Shown: positions 7,605 through 15,361, counted from the first letter of the stretch. The stretch is DNA of 32,907 nt from Erythrobacter sp. (GCA_002695185.1 NZOF01000167.1:1-32907); one strand, 5' to 3'. The notes: a model not told the origin generated them from the letters alone. Made by a program: numbers and translations.

Positions 7605-8843
7605 ATGCTGAGGGTCTGGTTCGAAATTCCGCTTTGGCAGCGCGTGGTGACTGCGCTGATCCTCGGCGTGCTCACAGGTTATGCCTGGGGACCGGATGCG
7701 GAAAGCATCAAATGGATCGGCGATTTCTTCATCAAGTCGATCAAGATGCTGGTGGTCCCCCTGATCTTCTTCAGCCTCGTTGCCGGCGTCGCCGCGATCG
7801 GCGATCTGCGCAAACTGGGCGCGGTCGGTGGGCGGGCGATGCTGCTCTTCGTCGTTACTGGCCAGATCTCGGTATGGCTTGGGCTGGCGCTTGGGACGTG
7901 GATCGCCCCGGGTGCAGGCGTGGATACCAGCGCAATCCAGATGGGCGCAACGCCCGAGCCGAACCCGACAACGGCGGTGGATATGATCCTGTCGATCGTG
8001 CCCGAAAGTCCGGTACAGGTGATGGCGGACGTTTCGGTTCTGCCGCTGATCGTCTTCAGCATGCTGATCGGCATCGGCATCCTGATGGCCAAGGAAGACG
8101 GCCTGCCGGTGCAGAAGGTCTTCGATAGCGGCGCCGTGATCATGCAGAAGGTGACCATGGTGGTGATGGAACTCACCCCCTTCGGTGTCTTCGCGCTGAT
8201 GGCATGGGTCGCAGGTACGCTCGGCCTCGATGCGCTGGTCGCGTTGTCGAAGCTGGTCGCACTAAACTATGCCGGCTGCTTACTGATCATTTTCGTGATG
8301 TATTCGGCGATGATCAAATTCCTTGCAAAACTGCCGGTGCGCGACTTCTTCCGCGGCATCGTCGATGCGATGGCGGTGAGCTATTCCACCGCCAGCTCCA
8401 ACGCCACGCTGCCGGTGACGCTGCGCTGTGCCGAGCGTAATCTGGGCGTCTCGAATTCCGTGGCCAGCTTCGTGATCGCACTCGGCGCGACGATCAACAT
8501 GAACGGTACGGCCATGTATCTCGGACTCGCCACGCTGTTTGGCGCGCAGATCTTCGGCGTCGATCTATCGATGGGTGACTATTTCCTGATCTCGATCCTC
8601 GCCACGCTCGGCGCGGTCGGCGCTGCTGGCATTCCCGGTGCGGGCCTGATCATGATGGCGCTGGTCTTCGGCGCAGTCGGTGTGCCCTTGGAAACGATCG
8701 CCTTCGTCGCCGGGGTCGACCGGATCATGGACATGATGCGCACAACGACCAATGTGAGCGGGGATGCCGCAGTCGCGACTACCGTTGCGGTTATGACGGG
8801 CGAAATAGACCGGGTCGAAATGGTATCGGCCGATGATGTTTGA
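7605..8843 (+). CDS. Dicarboxylate/amino acid:cation symporter (DAACS family)
   Basis: Inner membrane carrier of 412 residues related to DctA, GltP and the glutamate transporter fold. It should import a dicarboxylate or acidic amino acid with Na+ or H+. Many hydrophobic segments are visible across the protein. Family signatures are present: the Ser-rich stretch ASSNATLPVTLRCAE near residue 263 (re-entrant hairpin), the NMNGTAMYLG cation/substrate motif, and GIPGAGLIMM in the last re-entrant loop. ATG 7605 is preceded by AAGGTGAGG. The frame is open 20 codons further upstream, but those residues are hydrophilic and unlike the family. The substrate cannot be fixed. It overlaps the next lipoprotein gene by 11 bases. 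Confidence 0.93.
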   Translation: MLRVWFEIPLWQRVVTALILGVLTGYAWGPDAESIKWIGDFFIKSIKMLVVPLIFFSLVAGVAAIGDLRKLGAVGGRAMLLFVVTGQISVWLGLALGTWIAPGAGVDTSAIQMGATPEPNPTTAVDMILSIVPESPVQVMADVSVLPLIVFSMLIGIGILMAKEDGLPVQKVFDSGAVIMQKVTMVVMELTPFGVFALMAWVAGTLGLDALVALSKLVALNYAGCLLIIFVMYSAMIKFLAKLPVRDFFRGIVDAMAVSYSTASSNATLPVTLRCAERNLGVSNSVASFVIALGATINMNGTAMYLGLATLFGAQIFGVDLSMGDYFLISILATLGAVGAAGIPGAGLIMMALVFGAVGVPLETIAFVAGVDRIMDMMRTTTNVSGDAAVATTVAVMTGEIDRVEMVSADDV

Positions 8844-9117
8844 CCGAGCTAGCTTCGTTTCCAAATCGTGGCTTGTTCTCGTCGGCGTCCTCGCGATGAG
8901 CGCATGTACCGGTAGTCAGCCAGCTCAGTCAGATTGCGAAGGAACTGTACTGACGGTCCCGTCCGGCGGCGCCACGATTCCGCAACTGATGGCACATGCT
9001 ACAGCCATGGGAATGACCCAGCGCGAAGCCGAAACGTTGATCTATCTCGAAGGGCTCAATCCCCAAGTGACGGTGCAAGGCGGCTCTTCCATCTGTCTGG
9101 ATGGGCGGCCGGATTGA
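8833..9117 (+). CDS. Small hypothetical lipoprotein, weakly LysM-like
   Basis: Protein of 94 residues. The N-terminus has a signal sequence ending in the lipobox LAMSAC, with the lipid-modified Cys at position 25, so it should be anchored in a membrane on the periplasmic side. After the Cys, the pattern TVPSGGATIPQLM, then GMTQREAETLIYLEGLNP, then a Gly and CLDG loosely resembles one LysM repeat (a peptidoglycan-binding fold), but I cannot confirm this. It starts inside the symporter gene (11-base overlap, double ATG at 8833 and 8836), so translation is probably coupled. It ends one base before the convergent nth gene. Confidence 0.75.
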   Translation: MMFDRASFVSKSWLVLVGVLAMSACTGSQPAQSDCEGTVLTVPSGGATIPQLMAHATAMGMTQREAETLIYLEGLNPQVTVQGGSSICLDGRPD

Positions 9118-9118
9118 G

Positions 9119-9769
9119 CTAACGCCCCTTCGGCTTCGCCAGAACTTTCTTCCGGTAACTGCACAGATCGACCGCGCTGCAGCGCCAGCATTCGGGCGTC
9201 CGCGCCTTGCAGACATAGCGCCCGTGAAGGATCAGCCAATGATGGGCGCCTAGCCGGAATGGCTGCGGCACGCGCTTTTCAAGCTTCGCTTCGACCTGCT
9301 CCGGGGTCTTGCCCTTCGCAAGGCCGGTGCGGTTGCCTACGCGAAGAATGTGGGTGTCAACGGCGAAGGTTTCCTGCCCAAACCAGCAATTGAGCACAAC
9401 ATTGGCGGTCTTGCGGCCGACCCCGGGCAGGCGGACGAGATCTTCGCGGGTATTTGGGACCTCACTACCGTACTCGTCGACGAGCAATTGACTGAGTGCG
9501 ATGACATTCTTGGCCTTCGAATTGAACAAGCCAATGGTCTTGATATGCTCTTTCAGACCTTCTTCGCCCAGTGCCAGCATCTGCTCTGGGGTCTCGACCT
9601 CGCTGAATAGCGCGCGGGTCGCTTTGTTCACGCCTACATCGGTCGCCTGTGCAGATAGCGCTACCGAGACCACCAGCTGATAGGCATTGCCATATTCCAA
9701 CTCGGTCTCGGGCGAGGGATTATCCTCCGCCAACCGTCGAAAGAATTCGAAGATTTGATCCTTGGTCAT
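9119..9769 (-). CDS. nth: Endonuclease III (DNA glycosylase/AP lyase)
   Basis: Base-excision repair enzyme of 216 residues that removes oxidised pyrimidines and cleaves the abasic strand. The helix-hairpin-helix LPGVGRKTANVV includes the catalytic Lys120, and Asp138 lies in AVDTHILRVGNR. The four cysteines of the [4Fe-4S] cluster are Cys187, 194, 197 and 203 with the C-x6-C-x2-C-x5-C spacing; all these positions equal E. coli numbering. Its start lies 9 bases after the dapB stop on the same strand, so the two are probably co-transcribed. Confidence 0.97.
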   Translation of the reverse strand: MTKDQIFEFFRRLAEDNPSPETELEYGNAYQLVVSVALSAQATDVGVNKATRALFSEVETPEQMLALGEEGLKEHIKTIGLFNSKAKNVIALSQLLVDEYGSEVPNTREDLVRLPGVGRKTANVVLNCWFGQETFAVDTHILRVGNRTGLAKGKTPEQVEAKLEKRVPQPFRLGAHHWLILHGRYVCKARTPECWRCSAVDLCSYRKKVLAKPKGR

Positions 9770-9778
9770 AGGTGGTTG

Positions 9779-10507
9779 TCAGATGCCCAGAATCTGATCC
9801 ATCGTATAGCGACCTGGTTCTCGCCCGCGCAGCCATTCGGCTGCGCGGACCGCGCCCCTAGCAAAGATAGCCCGGTTCTCCGCACTGTGCGACAGCGTTA
9901 GACGCTCCTCTTCACCAGCAAGGATTACACTGTGTTCGCCGGCCACGGTACCGCCGCGCAAGGCGGCGAATCCGATTGCGCCCTCCTCACGCGGACCGCT
10001 CGGGCCATCCCGACCGCTTTCGCTGACGGCCTCGAGATCGACACCTCGCGCGTCCGCAGCAGCTTCACCAAGCAGGAGCGCGGTACCCGACGGGGCGTCT
10101 ACCTTCCGGCGATGGTGCATTTCCAAAATCTCGATGTCCCAGCCATTGCCGAGCTTCTGAGCCGCCTCTCGCACAAGATGGGCCAGAAGGGTGACACCGA
10201 GCGATGTATTGCCTGTCTGTAACACCGGTATCGCGTGCGCCGCCTGATCGATCGCGTCGTGGTGTTTGCGTTCCAATCCTGTCGTGCCGACGACGATTGG
10301 GATGCCGGCACCGATGGCTGCGTGGAGATTGGAGTGCAAGGCTGCCGGGGCTGAAAAATCAACCAGCAGATCCGACACATCGGCCAGCTTGCCGACATCG
10401 TCTCCCTTGTCTGCGCCTCCCGCGTAATCGTGGCCGGACTTCTCGATTACGCGCCGGAGCACTTCACCCATTGCGCCCCTGCTTCCGATGACACCTATGT
10501 TAGCCAA
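9779..10507 (-). CDS. dapB: 4-hydroxy-tetrahydrodipicolinate reductase
   Basis: NAD(P)H-dependent reductase of 242 residues in the diaminopimelate/lysine pathway. The N-terminal Rossmann motif reads VIGSRGAMG, where many family members have GAxGRMG. The catalytic signature EMHHRRKVDAPSGTAL gives His131, His132 and Lys135, matching His159, His160 and Lys163 of E. coli. The protein is about 30 residues shorter than E. coli DapB, mainly in the N-terminal domain. It is first in a likely dapB-nth operon, facing away from the sirtuin gene. Confidence 0.95.
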   Translation of the reverse strand: MANIGVIGSRGAMGEVLRRVIEKSGHDYAGGADKGDDVGKLADVSDLLVDFSAPAALHSNLHAAIGAGIPIVVGTTGLERKHHDAIDQAAHAIPVLQTGNTSLGVTLLAHLVREAAQKLGNGWDIEILEMHHRRKVDAPSGTALLLGEAAADARGVDLEAVSESGRDGPSGPREEGAIGFAALRGGTVAGEHSVILAGEEERLTLSHSAENRAIFARGAVRAAEWLRGREPGRYTMDQILGI

Positions 10508-10529
10508 GCTGATCTCCGTGTGGGCGGAG

Positions 10530-10592
10530 CTTGTCGTAGCCCCGTGAATACCTTTAGCGTAGGGCTAGAAGATAAGATGGCCCTACGACAAG
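10530..10592 (+). other. Alternative inverted repeats upstream of the sirtuin gene
   Basis: The segment CCCTACGACAAG (10581-10592) can pair either with CTTGTCGTAG (10530-10539; 10 bp with CTACGACAAG at 10583-10592) or, through GCCCTACG (10580-10587), with CGTAGGGC (10558-10565; 8 bp). The two pairings share bases and exclude each other. The region ends 13 bases before the GGGAGG site of the sirtuin gene. It could be a leader switch or just a dispersed repeat; the sequence alone cannot decide. Confidence 0.4.
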
Positions 10593-10616
10593 GTCGGGTC
10601 CAATGGGAGGCGAAAC

Positions 10617-11333
10617 TTGTCCGATCCTATCCGCAACATCGTCGTCCTGACCGGCGCTGGAATTTCAGCGGAAAGCGGCATCGATACATTTCGGGACAGC
10701 GGTGGTCTCTGGGAGCAGCACCGTGTCGAGGATGTCGCCACACCAGAGGGATTCGCGCGCAATCCAGAGCTGGTGCAGCGGTTCTACGACGCGCGGCGCG
10801 AGGCGGTGCAGCAGGTAGCACCAAACGCGGCTCACGAAGCCTTGGCCCGCCTTGATGCCGAATGGGGCGGGAAGTCAGATCACGATCTCTTGATCGTCAC
10901 TCAGAATGTCGATGACCTTCACGAACGCGCCGGGGCAGAGCATGTGCTCCACATGCATGGGGAACTGCTGAGCGCGCTATGCTTTGGTTGTGATGCTCGC
11001 CATCGCTGGAGCGAGCCGCTGATCGATGGCCCTGCCTGCCCGGGTTGCGGAAAACAGGCTCTTCGTCCCGACGTCGTGTGGTTTGGTGAGATGCCGTACC
11101 AGATGGAGCGGATCTACGATGCGCTTCGCCGAGCGGATCTGTTCGTTAGCATCGGTACCAGCGGGGCTGTCTATCCGGCGGCCGGGTTCGTGCGCGACGC
11201 GCGGGAGTTCGGTGCGCGAACGCTGGAACTCAATCTGGAGCGTGGCGAGGGTTCATACTGGTTCGACGAATCGCGCCAAGGCAGAGCGAGCGAGTTAGTG
11301 CCTGCTTGGGTAGAGGAAGTGCTCGCCAATTAG
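10617..11333 (+). CDS. cobB: NAD-dependent protein lysine deacylase, CobB/sirtuin class III
   Basis: Sirtuin of 238 residues that removes acyl groups from lysine using NAD+. NAD-binding motifs GAGISAESGIDTFRDSGG and TQNVDDLHERAG are present; the catalytic His is His114 in HMHGE; zinc is held by Cys122, 125, 141 and 144. The Tyr57-x-x-Arg60 pair in FYDARREA matches the class III signature that favours succinyl- or malonyl-lysine. The start is a TTG at 10617, seven bases after a near-perfect GGGAGG site; no ATG or GTG start fits as well. It is divergent from dapB and ends 16 bases from the convergent adenylyltransferase gene. Confidence 0.94.
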   Translation: MSDPIRNIVVLTGAGISAESGIDTFRDSGGLWEQHRVEDVATPEGFARNPELVQRFYDARREAVQQVAPNAAHEALARLDAEWGGKSDHDLLIVTQNVDDLHERAGAEHVLHMHGELLSALCFGCDARHRWSEPLIDGPACPGCGKQALRPDVVWFGEMPYQMERIYDALRRADLFVSIGTSGAVYPAAGFVRDAREFGARTLELNLERGEGSYWFDESRQGRASELVPAWVEEVLAN

Positions 11334-11349
11334 GTTGAGGAAGCGCAAG

Positions 11350-12132
11350 CTATCCCGCCCGGGCTTTATCACCACACCCGCTGCATTCGGGGTCTTTGGC
11401 AATGGTGAACTGCCGCATGCCCGGTTTCATTCCGTCGAGAAGGTTCACCTTGCTCCATTGCGGATCGCCATAGGCGCTCACTCCATCGAGGAGAACACGC
11501 ACAGCGTGAAGAGCGGCGAAGCTGCCTACCCAGCCGGCCATCGCGCCCAGCATGCCGTCTTCGGCGCAGGTGTCACAATCGTCCGCGTCGAAGGCATCGC
11601 CGACAAAACAGCGATAGCAGGCTTCGCCGGGCAAATGGCCCGCAAACGCTGCGACTTGCCCTTGAAACCGGCCGACCGCAGCGGACAATAACGGCACCCC
11701 GGCGTTGACGCAGGCATCGGAGACTGCAAGTCGCGTCGCGAAGTTGTCGGTGCCATCAAGCACGAGGTCGGCCCCTGCAACCAGCGATGCGGCACGGGAC
11801 GGATCGATCCGGCGATCGCTGATTTCGACGTCGAGCATAGGATCGAATAGGGTCACCCAGCGCTTCGCGGAAATGGCCTTGCCGTGGCCGACATCGCGCT
11901 CGTTGTAGAGCGTTTGACGCTGGAGGTTACTGACATCCACCTTGTCGTCATCAACTAGAGTTAGGCGCCTTATTCCAGCGGCGGCAAGATATTGCAGTGC
12001 GGGGCTTCCGATGCCGCCTAGGCCGATGAGTACGAGGTGTTTTTCCGCCAACGCCATCTGGCCAGCGCCGCCCACTTCAGGAAGGACGATGTGGCGAGCG
12101 AAGCGATCCAATCGCTCTGGCGGGAGACTCAC
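11350..12132 (-). CDS. moeB: HesA/MoeB/ThiF family adenylyltransferase, probably MoeB
   Basis: E1-like enzyme of 260 residues that adenylates the C-terminal glycine of a ubiquitin-fold protein. ATP-binding GLGGIGSPALQYLAAAG is at about 37-53, with the DNLQRQ-type region as VSNLQRQTLY and the key Asp129 in LDGTDNF. Zinc cysteines are CYRC (172-175) and CSGC (250-253). Cys189 in DTCAEDGML matches the MoeB cysteine position. There is no rhodanese domain, so the molybdopterin synthase activator MoeB is favoured over MOCS3- or ThiF-type. Start GTG 12132 is preceded by AAGGAG and overlaps the DUF983 stop as GTGA, which implies coupled translation; a longer in-frame start at 12186 is less likely. 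Confidence 0.88.
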   Translation of the reverse strand: MSLPPERLDRFARHIVLPEVGGAGQMALAEKHLVLIGLGGIGSPALQYLAAAGIRRLTLVDDDKVDVSNLQRQTLYNERDVGHGKAISAKRWVTLFDPMLDVEISDRRIDPSRAASLVAGADLVLDGTDNFATRLAVSDACVNAGVPLLSAAVGRFQGQVAAFAGHLPGEACYRCFVGDAFDADDCDTCAEDGMLGAMAGWVGSFAALHAVRVLLDGVSAYGDPQWSKVNLLDGMKPGMRQFTIAKDPECSGCGDKARAG

Positions 12133-12530
12133 GGATTTTCTCCTTCCGGGCGTTCCCGTTTGAAGCCATGCATACCGTTCCACCATTGTAGTGCGATCAC
12201 CGCCCCTTTTGATGGTTGCAGCAAGGCGATCAGCATCACCAATGCCAACGGAATGATGATGGCGAGCAACGCCATAGGCGAAAGCGAATAGCTAACGACT
12301 AGTGTGATAATCACGGGGGCGAGCAAATGCCCGCTCACGAAGATACCGATATAGGCGGGAAGGTCATCCGAACGCTGGCCGCGCATATCAAGATTACATA
12401 CGCTGCAGTGGTCGACAGGTTTTAACCACTTGCGGAATAACCGGCCTTCACCGCATCGCGGACAGCGGCATAAAACGCCCCGCCATAACGTCGCTAGGAG
12501 CGTTCGGGGCAAACTGACATGCGTGCTCAT
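12129..12530 (-). CDS. DUF983 family membrane protein (second of two)
   Basis: Protein of 133 residues of unknown function with the same plan as the gene at 3336-3767. It has a zinc-ribbon-like head with CPRC (23-26) and CSVC (42-45), the shared GEGRLFRKWLKPVD stretch, then two hydrophobic helices at about 61-80 and 85-105, and a basic tail. ATG 12528-12530 is preceded by AAGGGG; a longer open frame to 12668 runs into dnaA and has no family support. It lies 85 bases after dnaA on the same strand and overlaps the MoeB-like gene by four bases. Confidence 0.85.
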   Translation of the reverse strand: MSTHVSLPRTLLATLWRGVLCRCPRCGEGRLFRKWLKPVDHCSVCNLDMRGQRSDDLPAYIGIFVSGHLLAPVIITLVVSYSLSPMALLAIIIPLALVMLIALLQPSKGAVIALQWWNGMHGFKRERPEGENP

Positions 12531-12561
12531 GTCTGCCCCTTTGAACCCTCGAACACGCGGT

Positions 12562-12590
12562 GTCGACAAGCCTGTGAACAGGCTGTCGAC
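12562..12590 (-). other. Hairpin between dnaA and the second DUF983 gene
   Basis: GTCGAC(A)AGCCTG and CAGGCTGTCGAC form a stem of 12 pairs with one bulged base and a TGAA-type loop. No U-run follows on the minus strand. It sits 25 bases after the dnaA stop codon and 31 bases before the DUF983 start. It may be a weak or Rho-assisted end, or a processing site, separating dnaA from the two downstream genes. Confidence 0.4.
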
Positions 12591-12615
12591 GAGCGGTGTG
12601 CAATATTGGGAGCGC

Positions 12616-14073
12616 TCAGCTTTCCAACTGGCGCAGCAGGCTTCGCACGTCTCCATCCATATCGGCATCGCGTTGCCGCAGATCCTCGATCAGGCGGACG
12701 GCGTGAATGACCGTGGAATGATCGCGCCCGCCAAATTTGCGGCCGATCTCTGGATAGCTCCGCGGGGTGAGGACTTTTGAAAGGTACATTGCAACCTGGC
12801 GCGGGCGCACGACTGCCCGGGCGCGGCGCTTAGAGCTCATTTCGCTGCGGTCGATGCGATAGAACTGGCACACTGTCCGCTGGATCTCGTCTATCGTGAT
12901 GCGGCGCCGATTGGCCGACAGGATATCAGTGAGTTGCTCTTCGGCCAGCTGCAGCGAAACTTCCTGACCTGTCAATTGCGCATAGGCAATCAGCTTGTTG
13001 AGGCCGCCAACCAGCTCACGCACATTGCGGGTGATGGTGCGAGCGAGGAATTCGAGCACGTCTTCCGGCACTGCCAGAGGCGCGAACTTACTGAGCTTCG
13101 AATGCAGGATCTTCTTACGCAATTCGATATCGGCGGGCTGAATGTCAGCCACGAGCCCCATCGATAAGCGCGAAAGCAGGCGGGGTTCGACGCCATCGAG
13201 TGCCTGCGGCGCGCGGTCGGCCGCGAAGACAAGGCGCTTGCCTTCCGCGAGCAGCGCATCGATCGTATACAGCAGTTCTTCTTGGGCCGAAGCCTTGCCG
13301 ATGATGAACTGGATGTCGTCCACCAGAAGCAAGTCGAAGCTACGCAGTCGCGCCTTGAACTCGATCATGCGGTTGGCCTTCAGGGCCTGGACGAACTCCA
13401 CCATGAACCGCTCGGCACTGCAGTAGAAGATGCGGCTGCGGCTGTGGGTCTGAAGAAAGGTGTGGCCGATGGCATGCAAGAGATGGGTCTTGCCCTGTCC
13501 TGTCGCGCCCTTGAGATAAAGCGGGCTGAACTGCGGCTTTTCGGTCGCCGCCATGCGCTGCGCCGCGTTGAAGGCGAGAATATTCGCTTCGCCCGTTACG
13601 AATGCGGCAAAGGTCAAACTCGCGTCCAAGCCGACCGACGAGGTGAAGCCCGTATCGCCCAGGGTATCGGCACCGATCGCCATCATCGATGTGTCGGCAT
13701 CGTTTGCCGGCCGGCGACCATCACTGTGCAAACGCAGATCTGCAACCTGGCGGCGGCCCGGATGGACCGAGATAGCGACCTGTCGCACTTCGCTACGGGC
13801 GATCTTCCATGCCAGGCTCAACCGGTCCGCAAAACGGTCTTTCACCCAGTTGGCGCTGAATTCTGTCGGCAGGTAGAGATCGAGTGTGCCTGTTTCAGTG
13901 TCGATCCGGCCAAGCTGGATGGGCTTGATCCACTGGCTGTGAAGCTGGTGACCCAGATCCTTGCGGAGCCCTTGGCTTATGTCTGCCCAATCGGCTGCCA
14001 GGTTTACGGCTTCCAGGTCTTCCATTTCGTTATTTGCCTTTCGCTTGCTAGCAAGCTCGCCTGTTTTCGCCAT
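12616..14073 (-). CDS. dnaA: Chromosomal replication initiator protein DnaA
   Basis: AAA+ initiator protein of 485 residues that binds DnaA boxes and opens the origin. The N-terminal domain begins around ADWADISQGLRKDLGHQLHSQWIKPI. The Walker A motif is GATGQGKTH and Walker B is LLLVDDIQF, followed by the arginine-finger region of the AAA+ module. The C-terminal DNA-binding signature reads SYPEIGRKFGGRDHSTVIHAVRLI. I give ATG 14073; ATG 14025 (MEDLEAVN) is an equally reasonable start, as neither has a strong ribosome-binding site. The lid region (LSRLSMGLVADIQPAD) differs somewhat from enterobacterial DnaA, as is usual in sphingomonads. rpsT lies upstream on the same strand, a common alphaproteobacterial order. 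Upstream GANTC sites suggest methylation control. Confidence 0.95.
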   Translation of the reverse strand: MAKTGELASKRKANNEMEDLEAVNLAADWADISQGLRKDLGHQLHSQWIKPIQLGRIDTETGTLDLYLPTEFSANWVKDRFADRLSLAWKIARSEVRQVAISVHPGRRQVADLRLHSDGRRPANDADTSMMAIGADTLGDTGFTSSVGLDASLTFAAFVTGEANILAFNAAQRMAATEKPQFSPLYLKGATGQGKTHLLHAIGHTFLQTHSRSRIFYCSAERFMVEFVQALKANRMIEFKARLRSFDLLLVDDIQFIIGKASAQEELLYTIDALLAEGKRLVFAADRAPQALDGVEPRLLSRLSMGLVADIQPADIELRKKILHSKLSKFAPLAVPEDVLEFLARTITRNVRELVGGLNKLIAYAQLTGQEVSLQLAEEQLTDILSANRRRITIDEIQRTVCQFYRIDRSEMSSKRRARAVVRPRQVAMYLSKVLTPRSYPEIGRKFGGRDHSTVIHAVRLIEDLRQRDADMDGDVRSLLRQLES

Positions 14074-14160
14074 TGGAGTTTCGATCCCCCGAGTGACCGT
14101 CCGGTCGCTAAAAATTATATGGGCCAGGAGGAGGGGGGCGCATAGCTTCGCCGCTACCCG

Positions 14161-14381
14161 GAATCGTACGATTCTCGGGTGGTCCCTCCCCTTGGCCATC
14201 GATGTGAATACCCGGGCTGTCCCCCCCGAGCAGATCTATTGTGTAGGTCGCAGCCGCGATGAGTCGCAAGGGGGATAACAGCAAAAAATCTGAAATAATC
14301 TAGTTGACTCATCGGTACCCCGCAGGCCTCCGTTGATGCCTTTGAAATACCTTCAGTTTGCTGAATCTGGCATGACGAATC
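14161..14381. promoter_or_regulatory. Cluster of GANTC sites upstream of dnaA
   Basis: The 442-base gap 14074-14515 has no gene I can support. GANTC sites occur at 14161, 14170, 14261, 14306, 14363 and 14377, with a seventh at 14513 by the rpsT stop. About one would be expected in this length. The first two form a perfect 14-bp palindrome, GAATCGTACGATTC (14161-14174). GANTC is the CcrM methylation target in Alphaproteobacteria, and dnaA of Caulobacter is known to depend on methylation of such sites; applying this here is inference. The part 14280-14440 is AT-rich. Confidence 0.5.
14203..14211 (-). promoter_or_regulatory. Possible DnaA box in the dnaA upstream region
   Basis: The minus-strand 9-mer GTATTCACA differs from the TTATNCACA consensus at the first base only. 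A weaker match (TTATCCCCC) lies at 14270-14278. A single good box fits self-regulation of dnaA better than an origin of replication. Confidence 0.3.
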
Positions 14382-14451
14382 GTAGTATTTCCGTCGATTT
14401 CATTACTATTGGGAGACAGTTTGATTTCAAAGTGCAACCCGAACACGACAA

Positions 14452-14480
14452 AGGGGCCGTCGCTTATCGCGACGACCCCT
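14452..14480 (-). terminator. Terminator after rpsT
   Basis: On the minus strand, AGGGGTCGTCGC pairs with GCGACGGCCCCT (one G-U pair) around a five-base loop, followed by UUUGU. It begins 35 bases after the rpsT stop codon. The U-run is short, so ending may be incomplete and some transcripts may read into dnaA. Confidence 0.6.
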
Positions 14481-14515
14481 CGGTTTGTCTGTCTGCGGCC
14501 GAAGCCGTGAAAGAA

Positions 14516-14776
14516 TCAGAGCGCGGCGACGCGCTTCGAAAGGCGGCTCATCTTGCGAGCAGCAGTGTTCTTATGCATCACACCGCGAGCAACGCCGCGT
14601 GCCATTTCTGGCTGGGCGTTCCGGAGGGCGGTCTGAGCAGCGTCCTTGTCGCCAGCTTCGAGCGCAGTCTCAACCCTCTTCACGTAGTTGCGGATGCGGC
14701 TCATGCGCGCACCGTTTACTTCGGCGCGGCGGTTGTTGCGACGGATGCGCTTCTTGGCTTGCGGCGTATTGGCCAT
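14516..14776 (-). CDS. rpsT: Small ribosomal subunit protein bS20
   Basis: Primary 16S rRNA-binding ribosomal protein of 86 residues, strongly basic. The start [21 protein letters not shown] and the later [19 protein letters not shown] stretch are typical of bS20, and the length is as expected. ATG 14774-14776 is preceded by GAGGA at six bases; a longer open frame to 14866 lies in the leader. A promoter with -35 TTGACG and -10 TAAGTG lies about 90 bases upstream, and the leader can fold a GGCGG-ATTAA-CCGCC hairpin (14838-14852). It sits upstream of dnaA on the same strand, separated by a terminator. Confidence 0.96.
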   Translation of the reverse strand: MANTPQAKKRIRRNNRRAEVNGARMSRIRNYVKRVETALEAGDKDAAQTALRNAQPEMARGVARGVMHKNTAARKMSRLSKRVAAL

Positions 14777-14863
14777 ATCTGTCCTCGATCGGGCCGCGAC
14801 AAAAAGCGGCTGGAATTCAATTGGGCGTGTCGAAAAAGGCGGATTAACCGCCGGAAAGCGGCG

Positions 14864-14892
14864 CACTTAGCGACGTGATACCGAATCGTCAA
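14864..14892 (-). promoter_or_regulatory. Candidate housekeeping promoter of rpsT
   Basis: Minus-strand -35 TTGACG (14892-14887) and -10 TAAGTG (14869-14864) are separated by 17 bases. A GANTC site (14883-14887) touches the -35 box. The leader to the rpsT start would be about 80 bases. Confidence 0.5.
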
Positions 14893-14962
14893 GCGAAAGC
14901 GGAACCGCAGCTTCGGCGCCCTGTTCACCTAATATGGAAGCACATCACACGAAGGACAAGCT

Positions 14963-15361
14963 GTGAGCGACAAACTTGAAAGAACCGAAGCCGAATGGCG
15001 CGAGAAACTCACGCCAGAGCAATACAGAGTGCTGCGCGAAAAAGGTACAGAGCGAGCCTTCACTGGCAAGTATGACAAGAACAAAGCCGATGGCGAATAT
15101 CTTTGCGCCGCCTGCGGCCAGCTACTGTTCGAAAGCTCGGACAAATATGACAGCGGTTCGGGCTGGCCGAGCTTCACTGCTCCGGCAGAAAGCGGGGCGG
15201 TCGAGGAGAACCGGGACGTCACCCATGGTATGATCAGGACGGAGGTCATCTGTTCCAATTGCGAAGGTCATCTTGGTCATGTCTTCCCTGATGGCCCCGG
15301 AGAAAACGGCTTGCGCTATTGCATCAATTCGGCGGCACTCGAGTTTGAACCTGAGAAGTAG
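14963..15361 (+). CDS. msrB: Peptide-methionine (R)-S-oxide reductase
   Basis: Protein repair enzyme of 132 residues that reduces methionine-R-sulphoxide using thioredoxin. Structural zinc cysteines are Cys48 and Cys51 in CAAC and Cys97 and Cys100 in CSNC. The catalytic Cys120 lies in [11 protein letters not shown]. The substrate-binding DSGSGWPSF and [12 protein letters not shown] motifs are complete. The start is GTG 14963 with GAAGGA upstream. It has no visible signal peptide, so it acts in the cytoplasm. The partner activity, msrA, is encoded at 29811-30350 rather than nearby. Confidence 0.96.
   Translation: MSDKLERTEAEWREKLTPEQYRVLREKGTERAFTGKYDKNKADGEYLCAACGQLLFESSDKYDSGSGWPSFTAPAESGAVEENRDVTHGMIRTEVICSNCEGHLGHVFPDGPGENGLRYCINSAALEFEPEK

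Noticed and set aside
14074..14515. Origin of replication next to dnaA
   Set aside because: The region is AT-rich in part but has only one near-consensus DnaA box. In many Alphaproteobacteria the origin is not beside dnaA, so I do not call oriC here.
14333..14878. Plus-strand open frame spanning the dnaA-rpsT gap and rpsT
   Set aside because: It is antisense to the certain rpsT gene and crosses its terminator; no coding signal.
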